A stretch of 64,000 nucleotides of DNA from Candidatus Zixiibacteriota bacterium. Its GTDB lineage: Bacteria > Zixibacteria > MSB-5A5 > GN15 > FEB-12. The position numbers and the translations under genes are program-made. Below, piece by piece: positions 8,394 to 17,879 of the stretch. Every line of letters starts with the position of its first letter. Position 1 is the stretch's first letter. A model generated the notes under the pieces. The model did no database searches. It was not told where the DNA came from and saw only the letters and a program-made list of their open reading frames with translations. Location: contig JAJRQO010000032.1 in the NCBI GenBank assembly GCA_024280215.1, forward strand, positions 1 to 64,000, read 5' to 3'.

Positions 8394-9650
8394 TTGAAAC
8401 TGAAAAACAGCCAACATATTTCCACTTTATATACGTCGCTATTTTTCACGTTATTTGTCCTGATTTTCTCGACACTAACTTCCCAAGCCCAAACAGAACA
8501 GGAAATGTTTGATTCAGTTCAAACTTTAATTCTACAAGCAGAAGTTGCTGCTACCCCTCCTGCTCCAGTTACAATGCTTTCAGCAGTTGATAACCCTAAT
8601 GATAAGGGTGGAGCAATGTTAATAAGCTGGGAATTGTCTGTTGATGATGCTGATCTTAAATCATATTTTGTGATGAGGTCTGACACGAAAGTGGGTGGCT
8701 TTGAGCAAGTTGGTGAAGCTGTACGCGGTAATAGCTCTTACGTTGATAATAAAGTTGAAGATGACAAAGAGTATTATTATTATGTGAATAGTGTTAAGCA
8801 ATATACAGATTTTGATGGTAACGAAGCATTTGCTGGTGCTGGATCACAATCAGTTGGTCCGATAGTTTCTTCAGCACAATGGTTTAATATGGCTCGAGTT
8901 TATTGTTTATTCTTCGTACTTTTAGTTTCTGGTGCTATTATGTTTTATATCAATAAAGCAAAATCGGGTGCTGAAATTTATGTTCGTAAAATAGCTGGAA
9001 TTGATGCTGTTGATGAAGCGGTTGGGCGTGCGACAGAAATGGGTCGTAAAATATTTTTCATACCTGGGATTCAGGATATGAATGATGTTCAGACAATTGC
9101 CGGAATTGCTATTTTGGGAAGAGTTGGTGAATTGGCCGCTCAATATGAAACATGGCTTGAAGTGCCTGTCTCAAAATCTCTGGTGATGGTAACAGCACGG
9201 GAAACTTTGAAAGAGGCATATACAAAAGTAGGTCGTCCTGATGCATTTAACCAGGATCAGGTTCATTATTTGACCGATGATCAGTTTGGATATGCGGCTG
9301 CTATTGATGGGATGGTTGTTCGAGAAAAACCAGCGACGATTTTCTATATGGGTGCTTTCTTTGCCGAATCACTTATTTTGGCAGAAACAGGTAATGCTGC
9401 TGGTGCTATTCAAATTGCTGGAACTGCGATGCCTTCACAATTACCATTCTTTGTGGCATCATGTGACTATACATTATTAGGTGAAGAACTTTTCGCCGCA
9501 TCTGCCTATCTTTCTAAAGAACCTCGTCAATTAGGTTCTCTAAAAGGACAGGATTTTGGAAAATTGATATTTATGACAGCTATAATTTTAGGTGTCTTAA
9601 TAGAAACATTTACTGATGTTCCTGTCAGTAAATACTTTTTAGTGAAGTAA
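8394..9650 (+). CDS. Cassette 1 gene A: FN3 plus DUF6754 membrane protein
   Basis: Function unknown; 418 residues. Residues 1-33 are a signal peptide ending SQAQ. Residues of about 55-155 form a fibronectin-type-III-like domain (PAPVTMLSAVDNPNDKGG start). One membrane segment lies at about 165-187. A large conserved domain (190-385) matches the DUF6754 pattern: AVDEAVGRATEMGRK, GRPDAF, FFAESLILAETG, GEELFAASAYLS. A final membrane segment lies near 392-410. This topology puts FN3 in the periplasm and DUF6754 in the cytoplasm. The TTG start is chosen because AGGA lies 9 nt upstream and it yields the signal peptide. Paralogues in the same operon begin at 11939 and 15603. Confidence 0.8.
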   Translation: MKLKNSQHISTLYTSLFFTLFVLIFSTLTSQAQTEQEMFDSVQTLILQAEVAATPPAPVTMLSAVDNPNDKGGAMLISWELSVDDADLKSYFVMRSDTKVGGFEQVGEAVRGNSSYVDNKVEDDKEYYYYVNSVKQYTDFDGNEAFAGAGSQSVGPIVSSAQWFNMARVYCLFFVLLVSGAIMFYINKAKSGAEIYVRKIAGIDAVDEAVGRATEMGRKIFFIPGIQDMNDVQTIAGIAILGRVGELAAQYETWLEVPVSKSLVMVTARETLKEAYTKVGRPDAFNQDQVHYLTDDQFGYAAAIDGMVVREKPATIFYMGAFFAESLILAETGNAAGAIQIAGTAMPSQLPFFVASCDYTLLGEELFAASAYLSKEPRQLGSLKGQDFGKLIFMTAIILGVLIETFTDVPVSKYFLVK

Positions 9651-9672
9651 CGTAAGGGAATAGTAGAGAAAA

Positions 9673-10338
9673 ATGCGTCGGGAAATACCTCTTATCATAA
9701 CTACAATAGCTGGCTTAGTGTTTGCTATTTCATATTTTATCCCTCATTGGCCGTTTGTTGAAGCGGAATCAATTTTTGGTGATTGGATTGCTATTGTACA
9801 AGCATTTGCTATTTGGCTTGGTGCCTTGAATCTTATTAAAGTTTCATTAGAAAAGATATATCGAAAAAAAGAAGATGCTTTTTATTCTGGTATTATTATT
9901 GTTTGTCTTCTTGTTACTTTAGGTATTGGTTTCTATGATGGTTTTTCCGGTGGTGCTCAGTCTTCATTTAGAGATACAGGAACGACATTTGATTGGTTGT
10001 ATCGTTTTATCTATACACCATTAACTTCGACTATGTTTGCGATGTTGGCGTTTTTTGTCGCATCGGCTTCTTATAGAGCATTCAGAGCAAGAAACTTTGA
10101 GGCAACATTGTTGCTTATTGCTGGTTTCTTTGTGATGGGTGGTCGAGTACCATTGTTTGATTTGGCTCTCAAACCATTTACTGATGTGCCGTATTTTTCT
10201 GAGTTTGCTGGTTGGATTATGGCTTATCCATTAACTGCTGGAATGACTGCTATTATGATTGGTATTGCCTTAGGTATTATGTCAAGTTCGCTTCGGATTA
10301 TTTTAGGTATTGAACGTTCACATATTGGAGGTGCCTAA
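9673..10338 (+). CDS. Cassette 1 gene B: polytopic membrane protein
   Basis: Function unknown; 221 residues, almost entirely hydrophobic, with about six membrane segments. The family signature shared with the B genes at 13159 and 17064 is a segment TMFAMLAFFVASASYRAFRA, followed by EATLLL and, near the end, GIALGIMSSSLRIILGIER. The basic loop KVSLEKIYRKKED after the second segment is probably cytoplasmic. It follows gene A by 22 nt and precedes gene C by 2 nt, so it is cotranscribed and presumably a subunit of one complex. Confidence 0.7.
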   Translation: MRREIPLIITTIAGLVFAISYFIPHWPFVEAESIFGDWIAIVQAFAIWLGALNLIKVSLEKIYRKKEDAFYSGIIIVCLLVTLGIGFYDGFSGGAQSSFRDTGTTFDWLYRFIYTPLTSTMFAMLAFFVASASYRAFRARNFEATLLLIAGFFVMGGRVPLFDLALKPFTDVPYFSEFAGWIMAYPLTAGMTAIMIGIALGIMSSSLRIILGIERSHIGGA

Positions 10339-10340
10339 TT

Positions 10341-11243
10341 ATGGTAAGCACTATTGCCACCGTCTTGATGTGGATTGTTGGTCTTTCTATGATATATGTA
10401 TTATATCGGACAATTAATGGTCATCCTATTGAACGAAGAGTTGTGTTCTTATATATTGGTTTAGCTATAGCACTTCCGTTGTTGATGCAGAAAACTGCTC
10501 CTGTACCAGTAACTGCTGATGTCCAGAAATTGGTTGATGCTTTAGATGAACTTACTCCGGGTTCAAAAGTGTTAGCAGCCTTTGACTTCGATCCATCATC
10601 GGCACCTGAGTTACAACCGATGGGTGTTGCATTTATGAAGTATGCATTTAAGCATGATTTCAAAGTTATAGTTATGGGACTTTGGCCACAGGGACCTCAA
10701 CAAGCAAACCAAGCAATTGAAGATGCAATGCTTGACCCTCTTATTGCCGAAAAGAATTTAGTGTATGGGGTTGATTATGTAAACCTTGGCTATCAGGCTG
10801 GGGCTGAGTTTGTTATTCAGTCGATGGGTTCAGATTTTAAACGAATGTTCCCACTTGATGACCGTCATATCGCTTATGACTCTCTTGAAATATTAAATGA
10901 TATTACAAATTTTTCAAATATAGATTTTATCTTTAACCTTTCTGCTGGAAAACCTGGAACTGTTGAATGGATTCAGATTGCTGTTGATAGGTTTGGGGCG
11001 AAATGTGGTGCTGGTAACACAGCAGTGCAAGCTCCACAGGTCTATCCATATTTACGGTCTGGTCAATTGACAGGATTATTGGGTGGTATGAGTGGCGGAG
11101 CAGAATTTGAAAAAGCAACAAATGAAAAAGGTCAGGCATCTACATTTATCTTCGCACAGATGATTTCACATGCGATGGTGATAGCATTTATTATTATGGG
11201 AAATATCGCTTTCTTTATGACACGTAAGAAAAAGAAAGCGTAG
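10341..11243 (+). CDS. Cassette 1 gene C: membrane-anchored protein with DFDP motif
   Basis: Function unknown; 300 residues. Two N-terminal membrane segments (about 5-20 and 35-52) are joined by a basic loop (HPIERR). A soluble domain follows (60-270), then a C-terminal membrane segment ending in the basic tail TRKKKKA. By the positive-inside rule the soluble domain faces the periplasm. Conserved points shared with the C genes at 13829 and 17880: FDFDP-x-APELQPM, VDYVNLGY, and a glycine-rich stretch GQLTGLLGGMSGGAEFE near the end. The DxDP site could bind a ligand or metal; that is a guess. GGAGGT precedes the start. Confidence 0.7.
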   Translation: MVSTIATVLMWIVGLSMIYVLYRTINGHPIERRVVFLYIGLAIALPLLMQKTAPVPVTADVQKLVDALDELTPGSKVLAAFDFDPSSAPELQPMGVAFMKYAFKHDFKVIVMGLWPQGPQQANQAIEDAMLDPLIAEKNLVYGVDYVNLGYQAGAEFVIQSMGSDFKRMFPLDDRHIAYDSLEILNDITNFSNIDFIFNLSAGKPGTVEWIQIAVDRFGAKCGAGNTAVQAPQVYPYLRSGQLTGLLGGMSGGAEFEKATNEKGQASTFIFAQMISHAMVIAFIIMGNIAFFMTRKKKKA

Positions 11244-11252
11244 AGGAATAGC

Positions 11253-11903
11253 ATGGAACTTTTTGGAATTTGGGTAGCAGCTTTATTAACACTTGGAATA
11301 TTTTCGTTCTTGTACAAAGATAATCCAGTGTACAAAATTTGTGAGTCAATCTTTATTGGAGTATCTGCTGGGTATTGGGCGATAGCCAATTTCTTTGATG
11401 CTCTTCATAAAAAATTCTGGGTTGGTGTTTTTCCAACTGATGGTTCTGATCCAAATTATATGTTATGGTTTGGTGCTTTGCTTGGTGTACTGATGTTACT
11501 TCGCTTGAGTTCAAAAATTGGCTGGATTGCTCGTTGGCCACTTGCATTTATTGTTGGTGCTACTGCTGGTCTGTATATGATGCTTTATTTTGTGTCAAAT
11601 GCCATGAATCAGGTTGCATCTACAATGAGAGATGTTATTGTGACAAGCCCTGAGACACATCTTATTATGTGGGGTGAGACTATCGGTTCAATTCTTATTG
11701 TGATTGGTGTTGTTTCCGGATTAGTTTATTTCTTCTTCTCGAAAGAACATAAAGGTGTTTTTGGTTATACGGCACGAGTTGGTATTTGGTTTTTGATGAT
11801 AACATTTGGTGCTCATTTTGGGTATACCGTTATGAGTCGTATGTCATTGTTGATTGGACGAATTGACTTTCTCTTTAGGGATTGGTTACATCTTTTAAAT
11901 TAG
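11253..11903 (+). CDS. Cassette 1 gene D: polytopic membrane protein
   Basis: Function unknown; 216 residues with about six membrane segments. The family signature shared with the D genes at 14770 and 18781: FSFLYKDNPVYK after the first segment, SRWPLAFIVG-like ARWPLAFIVGATAGL in the middle, VYFFFSKEHKGVFG, and GAHFGYTVMSRMSLLIGRI near the end. It completes the first A-B-C-D set. GAGGAATAGC lies before the ATG. Confidence 0.7.
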   Translation: MELFGIWVAALLTLGIFSFLYKDNPVYKICESIFIGVSAGYWAIANFFDALHKKFWVGVFPTDGSDPNYMLWFGALLGVLMLLRLSSKIGWIARWPLAFIVGATAGLYMMLYFVSNAMNQVASTMRDVIVTSPETHLIMWGETIGSILIVIGVVSGLVYFFFSKEHKGVFGYTARVGIWFLMITFGAHFGYTVMSRMSLLIGRIDFLFRDWLHLLN

Positions 11904-11938
11904 CATAAACTTAGGTTAACTTTATATAATTTTTGATA

Positions 11939-13159
11939 ATGAAATTTATCTCTATATATTTTGTTCTTCTTGTTTCTCTATCTGTCTCTGCTCAAACTAA
12001 TGACAATGATTCAACTTCATTATTAGTCAATGATTCTCTCACTATAAAAATAGCTCCTCCAACATCGGTCATCGTTGAAGATTATAAGTACGATGATGCT
12101 GATAATTTGCAATTGCATTGGGTCCCTTCGATTGATGATATGCCACAAGATGGAAAAGTTGTTCGATATCGGATTTATCAATCAACTAATAATGGGAGTT
12201 TTGTTCTTGTCGACTCTGTTAACTTTTCAGTAAACATGAAAAAGATTGAAGGACTTGCAATAGATTCAACTTATCAGTTTATGGTTTCCGCTGTCTCAAA
12301 AAACTATGAAGCAAAATCAAACAAGACAATTACAATACAGACTGAACGGGAGTGGATAAATTTTAATCTGGCGTCGTTGTTTCTTATCGCATTGTTGATT
12401 ACATCGGCTGTAATTTATTTTATTGAAACTGCAAGGCGTGGGAAAGAATTGTTTGTTCGGAAAATTGCTGGGCTTGAAGCAGTTGATGAAGCGATTGGTC
12501 GTGCGACAGAAATGGGGCGACCAATTCTATTTATACCTGGTATTCATGACATGGATGATGTGCAGACTTTGGCGGCGATTACTATACTTGGAAAGGTTGC
12601 TCGTCAAGTTGCAGATTACGATACAAAAATACGGATGCCTGTTGCTCGGTCGCTTGTGATGACCGCAGCGCGAGAGACTATAAAGACCGCCTATCAGACG
12701 GCGGGTCGACCTGATGCATACAATGATGATATGGTGAATTATATTACCGATGAACAGTTTGGTTATGTTGCCGCAGTTGATGGTATTATGGTGCGTGAAA
12801 AACCAGCGACGATATTTTTGCTCGGAGCGTTTTTTGCGGAGTCGCTTATTTTGGCGGAGACTGGAAATTCGGTTGGGGCAATTCAAATTGCGGGGACTGC
12901 TCGTCCTGCACAGTTACCATTTTTTATTGCTGCTTGTGACTTTACTCTTATTGGTGAAGAGCTGTTTGCGGCATCGGCATATTTGTCGGGTGAACCGAAG
13001 ATGCTTGGGTCATTAAAAGGTCAGGATGTTGGTAAAGCGATTGCTATGGGAGTTATTATTGTTGGAGTAATTTCGATTACTTTGGGTGAAGCGTACGGGA
13101 TTGAATTTTTCTCAAATATTACAAGTAGTATACAATCATTTTTCACGGTGAATAAATAA
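11939..13159 (+). CDS. Cassette 2 gene A: FN3 plus DUF6754 membrane protein
   Basis: Function unknown; 406 residues. Signal peptide 1-19 (ends SVSAQ), FN3-like domain (about 40-130), membrane segment (about 140-160), DUF6754 domain (about 165-365) and C-terminal membrane segment. It is the closest paralogue of the cassette 1 A protein: the stretch VREKPATIF and the block FFAESLILAETGN are identical in both. The ATG at 11939 is used; a TTG two codons earlier is possible. The ribosome site is weak, which may reflect coupling to the gene upstream. The stop is shared with the next ATG (TAATG, 1 nt overlap). Confidence 0.8.
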   Translation: MKFISIYFVLLVSLSVSAQTNDNDSTSLLVNDSLTIKIAPPTSVIVEDYKYDDADNLQLHWVPSIDDMPQDGKVVRYRIYQSTNNGSFVLVDSVNFSVNMKKIEGLAIDSTYQFMVSAVSKNYEAKSNKTITIQTEREWINFNLASLFLIALLITSAVIYFIETARRGKELFVRKIAGLEAVDEAIGRATEMGRPILFIPGIHDMDDVQTLAAITILGKVARQVADYDTKIRMPVARSLVMTAARETIKTAYQTAGRPDAYNDDMVNYITDEQFGYVAAVDGIMVREKPATIFLLGAFFAESLILAETGNSVGAIQIAGTARPAQLPFFIAACDFTLIGEELFAASAYLSGEPKMLGSLKGQDVGKAIAMGVIIVGVISITLGEAYGIEFFSNITSSIQSFFTVNK

Positions 13160-13836
13160 TGAAAAGATTAGTACCTCTCATAATTACGTTTGTTGTTGGA
13201 ACGGTATTAATCTTATCAGTCTTTATTCCACCGATGGAAGGGTTGGGGGAGAATTTTACCCTCTTCTTTGATATTATTGCAGTCTTTGCATTCTTCTTAG
13301 GTGGTGGAAATTTGGTGCGTGTACATTTTCAAAAGATGTCTCGTAAGTCAGATGATTGGGAATTTTCGATAGTGACGCTTGTTGGTTTCTTTGTGATGCT
13401 GGCTGCGGGGCTGTTTAAAATTGGTAATCCTGGTGATATTGCATCGTCGGTGACGGCTGATGGTTCTCTGTTTCAAGCGATTTACCGTTCTGTTTTTGTT
13501 CCGCTGAGTTCGACAATGTATGCCTTGCTTGCTTTCTTTGTGGCATCGGCATCTTATAGAGCTTTTAGGGCAAAAAATAGAGAGGCTACTTTGCTTCTGG
13601 TAGCGGCGTTTATCATTTTGCTTGGTTCGACACCATTTGGTACGATGTTGACATCGTGGGTTCCTGAGTCATGGTCGATTTTCCAAATTCCGAATTTAGC
13701 GGTTTGGTTGATGAGTTCACCGAACCTTGCTGGGCAACGTGCGATTATTATCGGTATTGGTCTTGGGGTGGTTTCGATTTCATTACGTTTGATTTTAGGA
13801 CTTGAACGGACATACTTGGGGGATGACAATGCTTAG
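13159..13836 (+). CDS. Cassette 2 gene B: polytopic membrane protein
   Basis: Function unknown; 225 residues, about six membrane segments. It carries the B-family block TMYALLAFFVASASYRAFRA followed by REATLLL, and the terminal GIGLGVVSISLRLILGLER. Start and stop overlap the neighbouring genes, so translation is coupled throughout cassette 2. Confidence 0.7.
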   Translation: MKRLVPLIITFVVGTVLILSVFIPPMEGLGENFTLFFDIIAVFAFFLGGGNLVRVHFQKMSRKSDDWEFSIVTLVGFFVMLAAGLFKIGNPGDIASSVTADGSLFQAIYRSVFVPLSSTMYALLAFFVASASYRAFRAKNREATLLLVAAFIILLGSTPFGTMLTSWVPESWSIFQIPNLAVWLMSSPNLAGQRAIIIGIGLGVVSISLRLILGLERTYLGDDNA

Positions 13837-14773
13837 TCCTCTGATGGCAATTACCGTACAAGATATAGGAATAACCGTTTCTTTAGTTTTTATTCTGCTT
13901 GGTTTAGCGTGGTTAGCATGGCGATCATTTTCTGGTAAAGAAGTTGATCGACGAATAATCTTTTTGTTTATATTTTTCTCGGTTGCAATGCCTGTTATAT
14001 TTAAAATTTCATTTAAGTTTAAAGCGACCCCGATTGTAAATGCGCTCTATGAAAAGATAGAATCACTTCCTAATAATTCAACGGTATTAATCTCATACGA
14101 TTTTGATCCAGCTATGGCTCCAGAAGTACAACCGATGGCTGATGCACTATCAAGGCATTGTTTGAGTCGTGATATAAAAATTGTGTATATGTGTCTTTTC
14201 CCAACAGGTCAAGGACAACTTGAGCAGACATTTAGTACTGTTGTGCGGAATGAATTTCCTGAAAAACAAGATGGTATTGATTTTGTGAATTTAGGTTACA
14301 AAGCAGGTGGCGAGGGTGTGCTTAATGTTATTGTGACAGATTTTGAAAAGATGTTTCCTACCGATGTGAATTCGGTTCCATATTCTGAAATTCCGATTTT
14401 CGATAATATAAAATCATGTAAAAATTTAGATTTAATAATTTCTATTGGTGGTGGTCGACCAGGGATTAAAGAATGGGTGCTGTTTGTTGGCGACCCTGGA
14501 AATATTCCGATGGCGGCTGGTGTTGCTGCGGTAGTAGCTCCACAACTTTATCCATACTATCCAAACCAAATTCTTGGTCTGCTTGGTGGGGTGAAGGGGG
14601 CTGCTGAATATGAAAACAGGCTTCGTGATTCTGATCCGAAATTTGCTGATATGCCGACTCCTGCGACTACTATGATGGGACCCCAGACACTTGCTCATAT
14701 AGTAGTGATGTCATTTATTATTATAGGGAATATTCTGTTTTTTAGAAATAGAAAAAGAGGGGAGATCTCATGA
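13829..14773 (+). CDS. Cassette 2 gene C: membrane-anchored protein with DFDP motif
   Basis: Function unknown; 314 residues from the ATG at 13829, chosen because GGGGG lies at good distance upstream; ATG 13823 is also possible. Two N-terminal membrane segments with a basic loop (GKEVDRRI), a periplasmic-facing domain and a C-terminal membrane segment ending NRKRGEIS. Conserved C-family points: YDFDPAMAPEVQPM, GIDFVNLGYKAGGEG, SIGGGRPGIKEW and LGLLGGVKGAAEYE. The start overlaps gene B by 8 nt and the stop overlaps gene D by 4 nt. Confidence 0.7.
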   Translation: MLSPLMAITVQDIGITVSLVFILLGLAWLAWRSFSGKEVDRRIIFLFIFFSVAMPVIFKISFKFKATPIVNALYEKIESLPNNSTVLISYDFDPAMAPEVQPMADALSRHCLSRDIKIVYMCLFPTGQGQLEQTFSTVVRNEFPEKQDGIDFVNLGYKAGGEGVLNVIVTDFEKMFPTDVNSVPYSEIPIFDNIKSCKNLDLIISIGGGRPGIKEWVLFVGDPGNIPMAAGVAAVVAPQLYPYYPNQILGLLGGVKGAAEYENRLRDSDPKFADMPTPATTMMGPQTLAHIVVMSFIIIGNILFFRNRKRGEIS

Positions 14774-15576
14774 AGAAAACTTCGATGGTTGTCTTTGCGA
14801 CTATTGCTTCACTCTTTTTATTAAGCTGGATTGTCAAAGGCATGTTCTCAGAAGGTTCGTCGCCATATCTTGATGGGTTCTTAGTAACGCTTGCGGCATT
14901 TTTAACATTAGCAATCATGTCATTCTTGTATAAAGATAATCCGTATTATAAATTTGCTGAACATTTGTTTGTTGGTGTTTCGGCTGCTTATGCGATGTGT
15001 CTTGGTTTCTGGTCGACGATTGTCGGGAATCTTATCCCAAGGCTTTCAAGCACAGTCTCTGATTTTTTTCAAGTAAACTATATTGAAGGTGATTATAATA
15101 TCTTTTTTGTTATTCCAATTATTTTTGGTATTTTGTTGCTTATGCGTTTATCTCCAAAAGCGGGCTGGCTTTCAAGGTGGCCGCTTGCATTTATTGTTGG
15201 TACGACGGCAGGTCTAAATTTTGTACGGTATCTACGTTCTGATTTTATAAATCAAATTAATTCTACTATTATTCCTCTGCTGATTGACTGGAATGGGTTT
15301 GGAGATTTCTTTTCTAATATGAATTTCTCCGCAACTGGTCAACTGGTTATGATGTTTAGTAATTTGGTTATTTTTGTTGGTGTGGTCTGTGGGATTATTT
15401 ATTTTTATTTTTCCAAAGAGCATACAGGATGGTTCGGGCGTGCTTCCAAAGTTGGTATCTGGATATTGATGATAACTTTTGGAGCATCGTTTGGCTACAC
15501 GGTGATGGGACGTATCTCATTGCTTGTTGGACGTATTACATTTTTATTTAAAGACTGGTTAGAAATAATAAGTTAA
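14770..15576 (+). CDS. Cassette 2 gene D: polytopic membrane protein
   Basis: Function unknown; 268 residues, longer than the cassette 1 D protein because of an extra N-terminal membrane segment and a longer loop after the second segment. Family landmarks: MSFLYKDNPYYKFAEHLFVG, SRWPLAFIVGTTAGL, YFYFSKEHTGWFG and GASFGYTVMGRISLLVGRI. The ATG lies in the ATGA overlap with gene C. It ends cassette 2, 26 nt before the next A gene. Confidence 0.7.
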   Translation: MKKTSMVVFATIASLFLLSWIVKGMFSEGSSPYLDGFLVTLAAFLTLAIMSFLYKDNPYYKFAEHLFVGVSAAYAMCLGFWSTIVGNLIPRLSSTVSDFFQVNYIEGDYNIFFVIPIIFGILLLMRLSPKAGWLSRWPLAFIVGTTAGLNFVRYLRSDFINQINSTIIPLLIDWNGFGDFFSNMNFSATGQLVMMFSNLVIFVGVVCGIIYFYFSKEHTGWFGRASKVGIWILMITFGASFGYTVMGRISLLVGRITFLFKDWLEIIS

Positions 15577-15602
15577 TTAATATATATATAGAAGGATTGC
15601 CT

Positions 15603-17054
15603 ATGAAGGTGAAATTATTATTTGCTGTTATCTTGTTGCTATTACTGAGTTCTCTCAGTTTTGCTCAGGATGATAGCGCCGAGATTGATACTTCTGCTGT
15701 AGTTGAAGAACTTGTTCTTCCAGCTCCTCCTGGGAATTTGTCTGGGGTAGATAAACCGAATGACCATGGTCATTCTATTGATTTATCCTGGGAATTATCT
15801 CCAGATGATGGTGGTGGACTTAATACCGTCTTGCAGTATGATATTTATCATTGGGTACCAAATCTTATGTTGGAACTCAATTTGGTTCGAGATTCTATTT
15901 CAGTCATTCAAAAGATAATTAGAAAGACAACTAATGGGATTATTGAAGGTTCACAAGCTGACAGTATGAAAAAGGTTTTCGAGAAGCTTTCACGAAGCGA
16001 ACTTTTTGACGTTCGAAACAGTTTGACTGAGTATGTCAAAAAGGGAAATAAAGGTCTTGCTGAAGCATGCAAGTCTTATCCTGAAGGTGGGGCTTGGTTG
16101 TTTCTTGATAAGAAGCCATCTGGCACATCAACTTTTGATCATATCGGTAGTAAAGAATTTAAATCATCGGGGTTTGTTCCTGACTTTGCTAATCTTTATT
16201 ATAGGGTAGATGCTGTTACTGCTGATGGTGCTAAAGCGAGTTCAAATATCTTAGGACCAATTCAATCAAGTGGACAATGGTATAATACCTTTCGTACCCC
16301 TGTTGTTTTCTCCGTACTTCTTTTTACTCTGCTTACTGTCTTCTTTGTACAAAAAGCGAGAAAAGGTGCCGACTTGTATGTCCGTCCATTGGGTGGTATT
16401 GAGGCGGTTGATGATGCTATTGGTCGTGCGACTGAAATGGGTCGTCCGATTTTGTATGTGTTAGGACTTGGTTCGGCGGCTGATATTGCGACAATCGCAT
16501 CGTTTACAATTTTAGGTCGTGTTGCCAAAAAGGTTGCTGAGTATCAAACTGAGTTATTGGTTCCTACATATGATCCGATTGTTATGACGGTTGCTCAGGA
16601 AGTTGTTAAGTCAGCCTATCTTGATGCGGGTCGTCCTGATGCGTATAAAGAAGACACTGTTCACTTTGTGACTCAATCACAGTTTGCCTATGTTGCTGCC
16701 GTGAATGGTATCATGCTTCGTGAACTTCCTGCGACAAATATTTATATGGGTAAGTTCTTTGCGGAATCTTTGATTCTTGCTGAGACGGGTGCATTGGCTG
16801 GGTCTATACAGATTTCCGGCACTGATGAAATCGCTCAGATTCCATTCTTTATTGTGGCGTGTGATTATACTCTTATCGGTGAAGAACTTTATGCCGCATC
16901 GGCGTACTTGGGTAAGGAACCTGTTCTCTTAGGATCATTGAAAGCTCAGGATTATGCCAAGGCTGCTATTATTGTGTTAGCGGTTATTGGTGTTATATTA
17001 GCACAGTTTGATTTCGGAACTGAATTCGTTAACCTTTTTGAAGTAGTGAATTAG
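15603..17054 (+). CDS. Cassette 3 gene A: FN3 plus DUF6754 protein with helical insertion
   Basis: Function unknown; 483 residues. Signal peptide ends SFAQ. The FN3-like region is interrupted by about 75 extra residues that look helical and charged (around MLELNLVRDSISVIQKIIRK to LAEACKSYPEGG). After the membrane segment (about 225-245) comes the DUF6754 domain with AVDDAIGRATEMGRP, GRPDAYKED, FFAESLILAETG and GEELYAASAYLG. Compared with A1 and A2 the motif KPATIF reads LPATNI. The ATG at 15603 is preferred: GAAGGA lies 6 nt upstream. Confidence 0.8.
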   Translation: MKVKLLFAVILLLLLSSLSFAQDDSAEIDTSAVVEELVLPAPPGNLSGVDKPNDHGHSIDLSWELSPDDGGGLNTVLQYDIYHWVPNLMLELNLVRDSISVIQKIIRKTTNGIIEGSQADSMKKVFEKLSRSELFDVRNSLTEYVKKGNKGLAEACKSYPEGGAWLFLDKKPSGTSTFDHIGSKEFKSSGFVPDFANLYYRVDAVTADGAKASSNILGPIQSSGQWYNTFRTPVVFSVLLFTLLTVFFVQKARKGADLYVRPLGGIEAVDDAIGRATEMGRPILYVLGLGSAADIATIASFTILGRVAKKVAEYQTELLVPTYDPIVMTVAQEVVKSAYLDAGRPDAYKEDTVHFVTQSQFAYVAAVNGIMLRELPATNIYMGKFFAESLILAETGALAGSIQISGTDEIAQIPFFIVACDYTLIGEELYAASAYLGKEPVLLGSLKAQDYAKAAIIVLAVIGVILAQFDFGTEFVNLFEVVN

Positions 17055-17063
17055 GAGGTATAA

Positions 17064-17876
17064 ATGAAAAGACAATTACCATTTTTATTAGTATTTATCT
17101 TTGGTGCATTCATGACTATTCAATATTATATACCTCATGAATCATCTGAGTTTGTGTATACATTCTTACTTGATTGGACAATGATTATCGGGATATTTGC
17201 CCTTGCTTTGGGTATTTGGTCTTTGTATCAAGTCTCTGTTGAAAAGATAAAACATAAAAAAGAAAATTGGGTGTACTCGTATGTGACGCTCTTTGGATTG
17301 TTTATCATGGTTGTTCTTGGCTTTACCTTTAAAGTGGGTGATAGCTGGGGATTGTATAGCGTTTTTGTAATTGCCCTGATGGCGTTTTTGTATTGTTTAA
17401 TAAATGCTTCGATTGCAAAGTCAAAAGGACTTTGGTTCGGACTCTCAGGTGTGGCGCTTGTTGTTTTACTTGGCATTGCTTATTTCGATGACAGTTGGGG
17501 TGTCGCTTTTATGACATCTGAAGGTTTGAGAAATACGATGTTTACAAACTTTGCCGATTTTGTCATGACGCCAATTCTTGCTACTATGTTTGCACTCTTA
17601 GCTTTCTTTATTGCTTCTGCTGCATATCGAGCATTTAGAGCAAGAAATGTATTGGCATCACTCTTGTTGGTTTCAGCTATTATTGTGATGTTACGATTTA
17701 ATCCGTACATGCCTTTTGGGCTTCCTGAGCTCATAGCAGAACTTTCTAACTGGCTTATGAACGTTCCAAACTTAGCAGCTCAAAGAGCGATTGTAATTGG
17801 TATCGGTCTTGGTATCGTAGCAACATCTTTGAAGGTTATTCTTGGTATCGAGCGTGGCTATATGGGGAAAGGATAA
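17064..17876 (+). CDS. Cassette 3 gene B: polytopic membrane protein, enlarged
   Basis: Function unknown; 270 residues, about 45 longer than B1 and B2. The extra part (about residues 80-135) contributes one or two further membrane segments. Family block TMFALLAFFIASAAYRAFRA and terminal GIGLGIVATSLKVILGIERG are kept. AGGAGGT precedes the start. Confidence 0.7.
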   Translation: MKRQLPFLLVFIFGAFMTIQYYIPHESSEFVYTFLLDWTMIIGIFALALGIWSLYQVSVEKIKHKKENWVYSYVTLFGLFIMVVLGFTFKVGDSWGLYSVFVIALMAFLYCLINASIAKSKGLWFGLSGVALVVLLGIAYFDDSWGVAFMTSEGLRNTMFTNFADFVMTPILATMFALLAFFIASAAYRAFRARNVLASLLLVSAIIVMLRFNPYMPFGLPELIAELSNWLMNVPNLAAQRAIVIGIGLGIVATSLKVILGIERGYMGKG

Positions 17877-17879
17877 ATC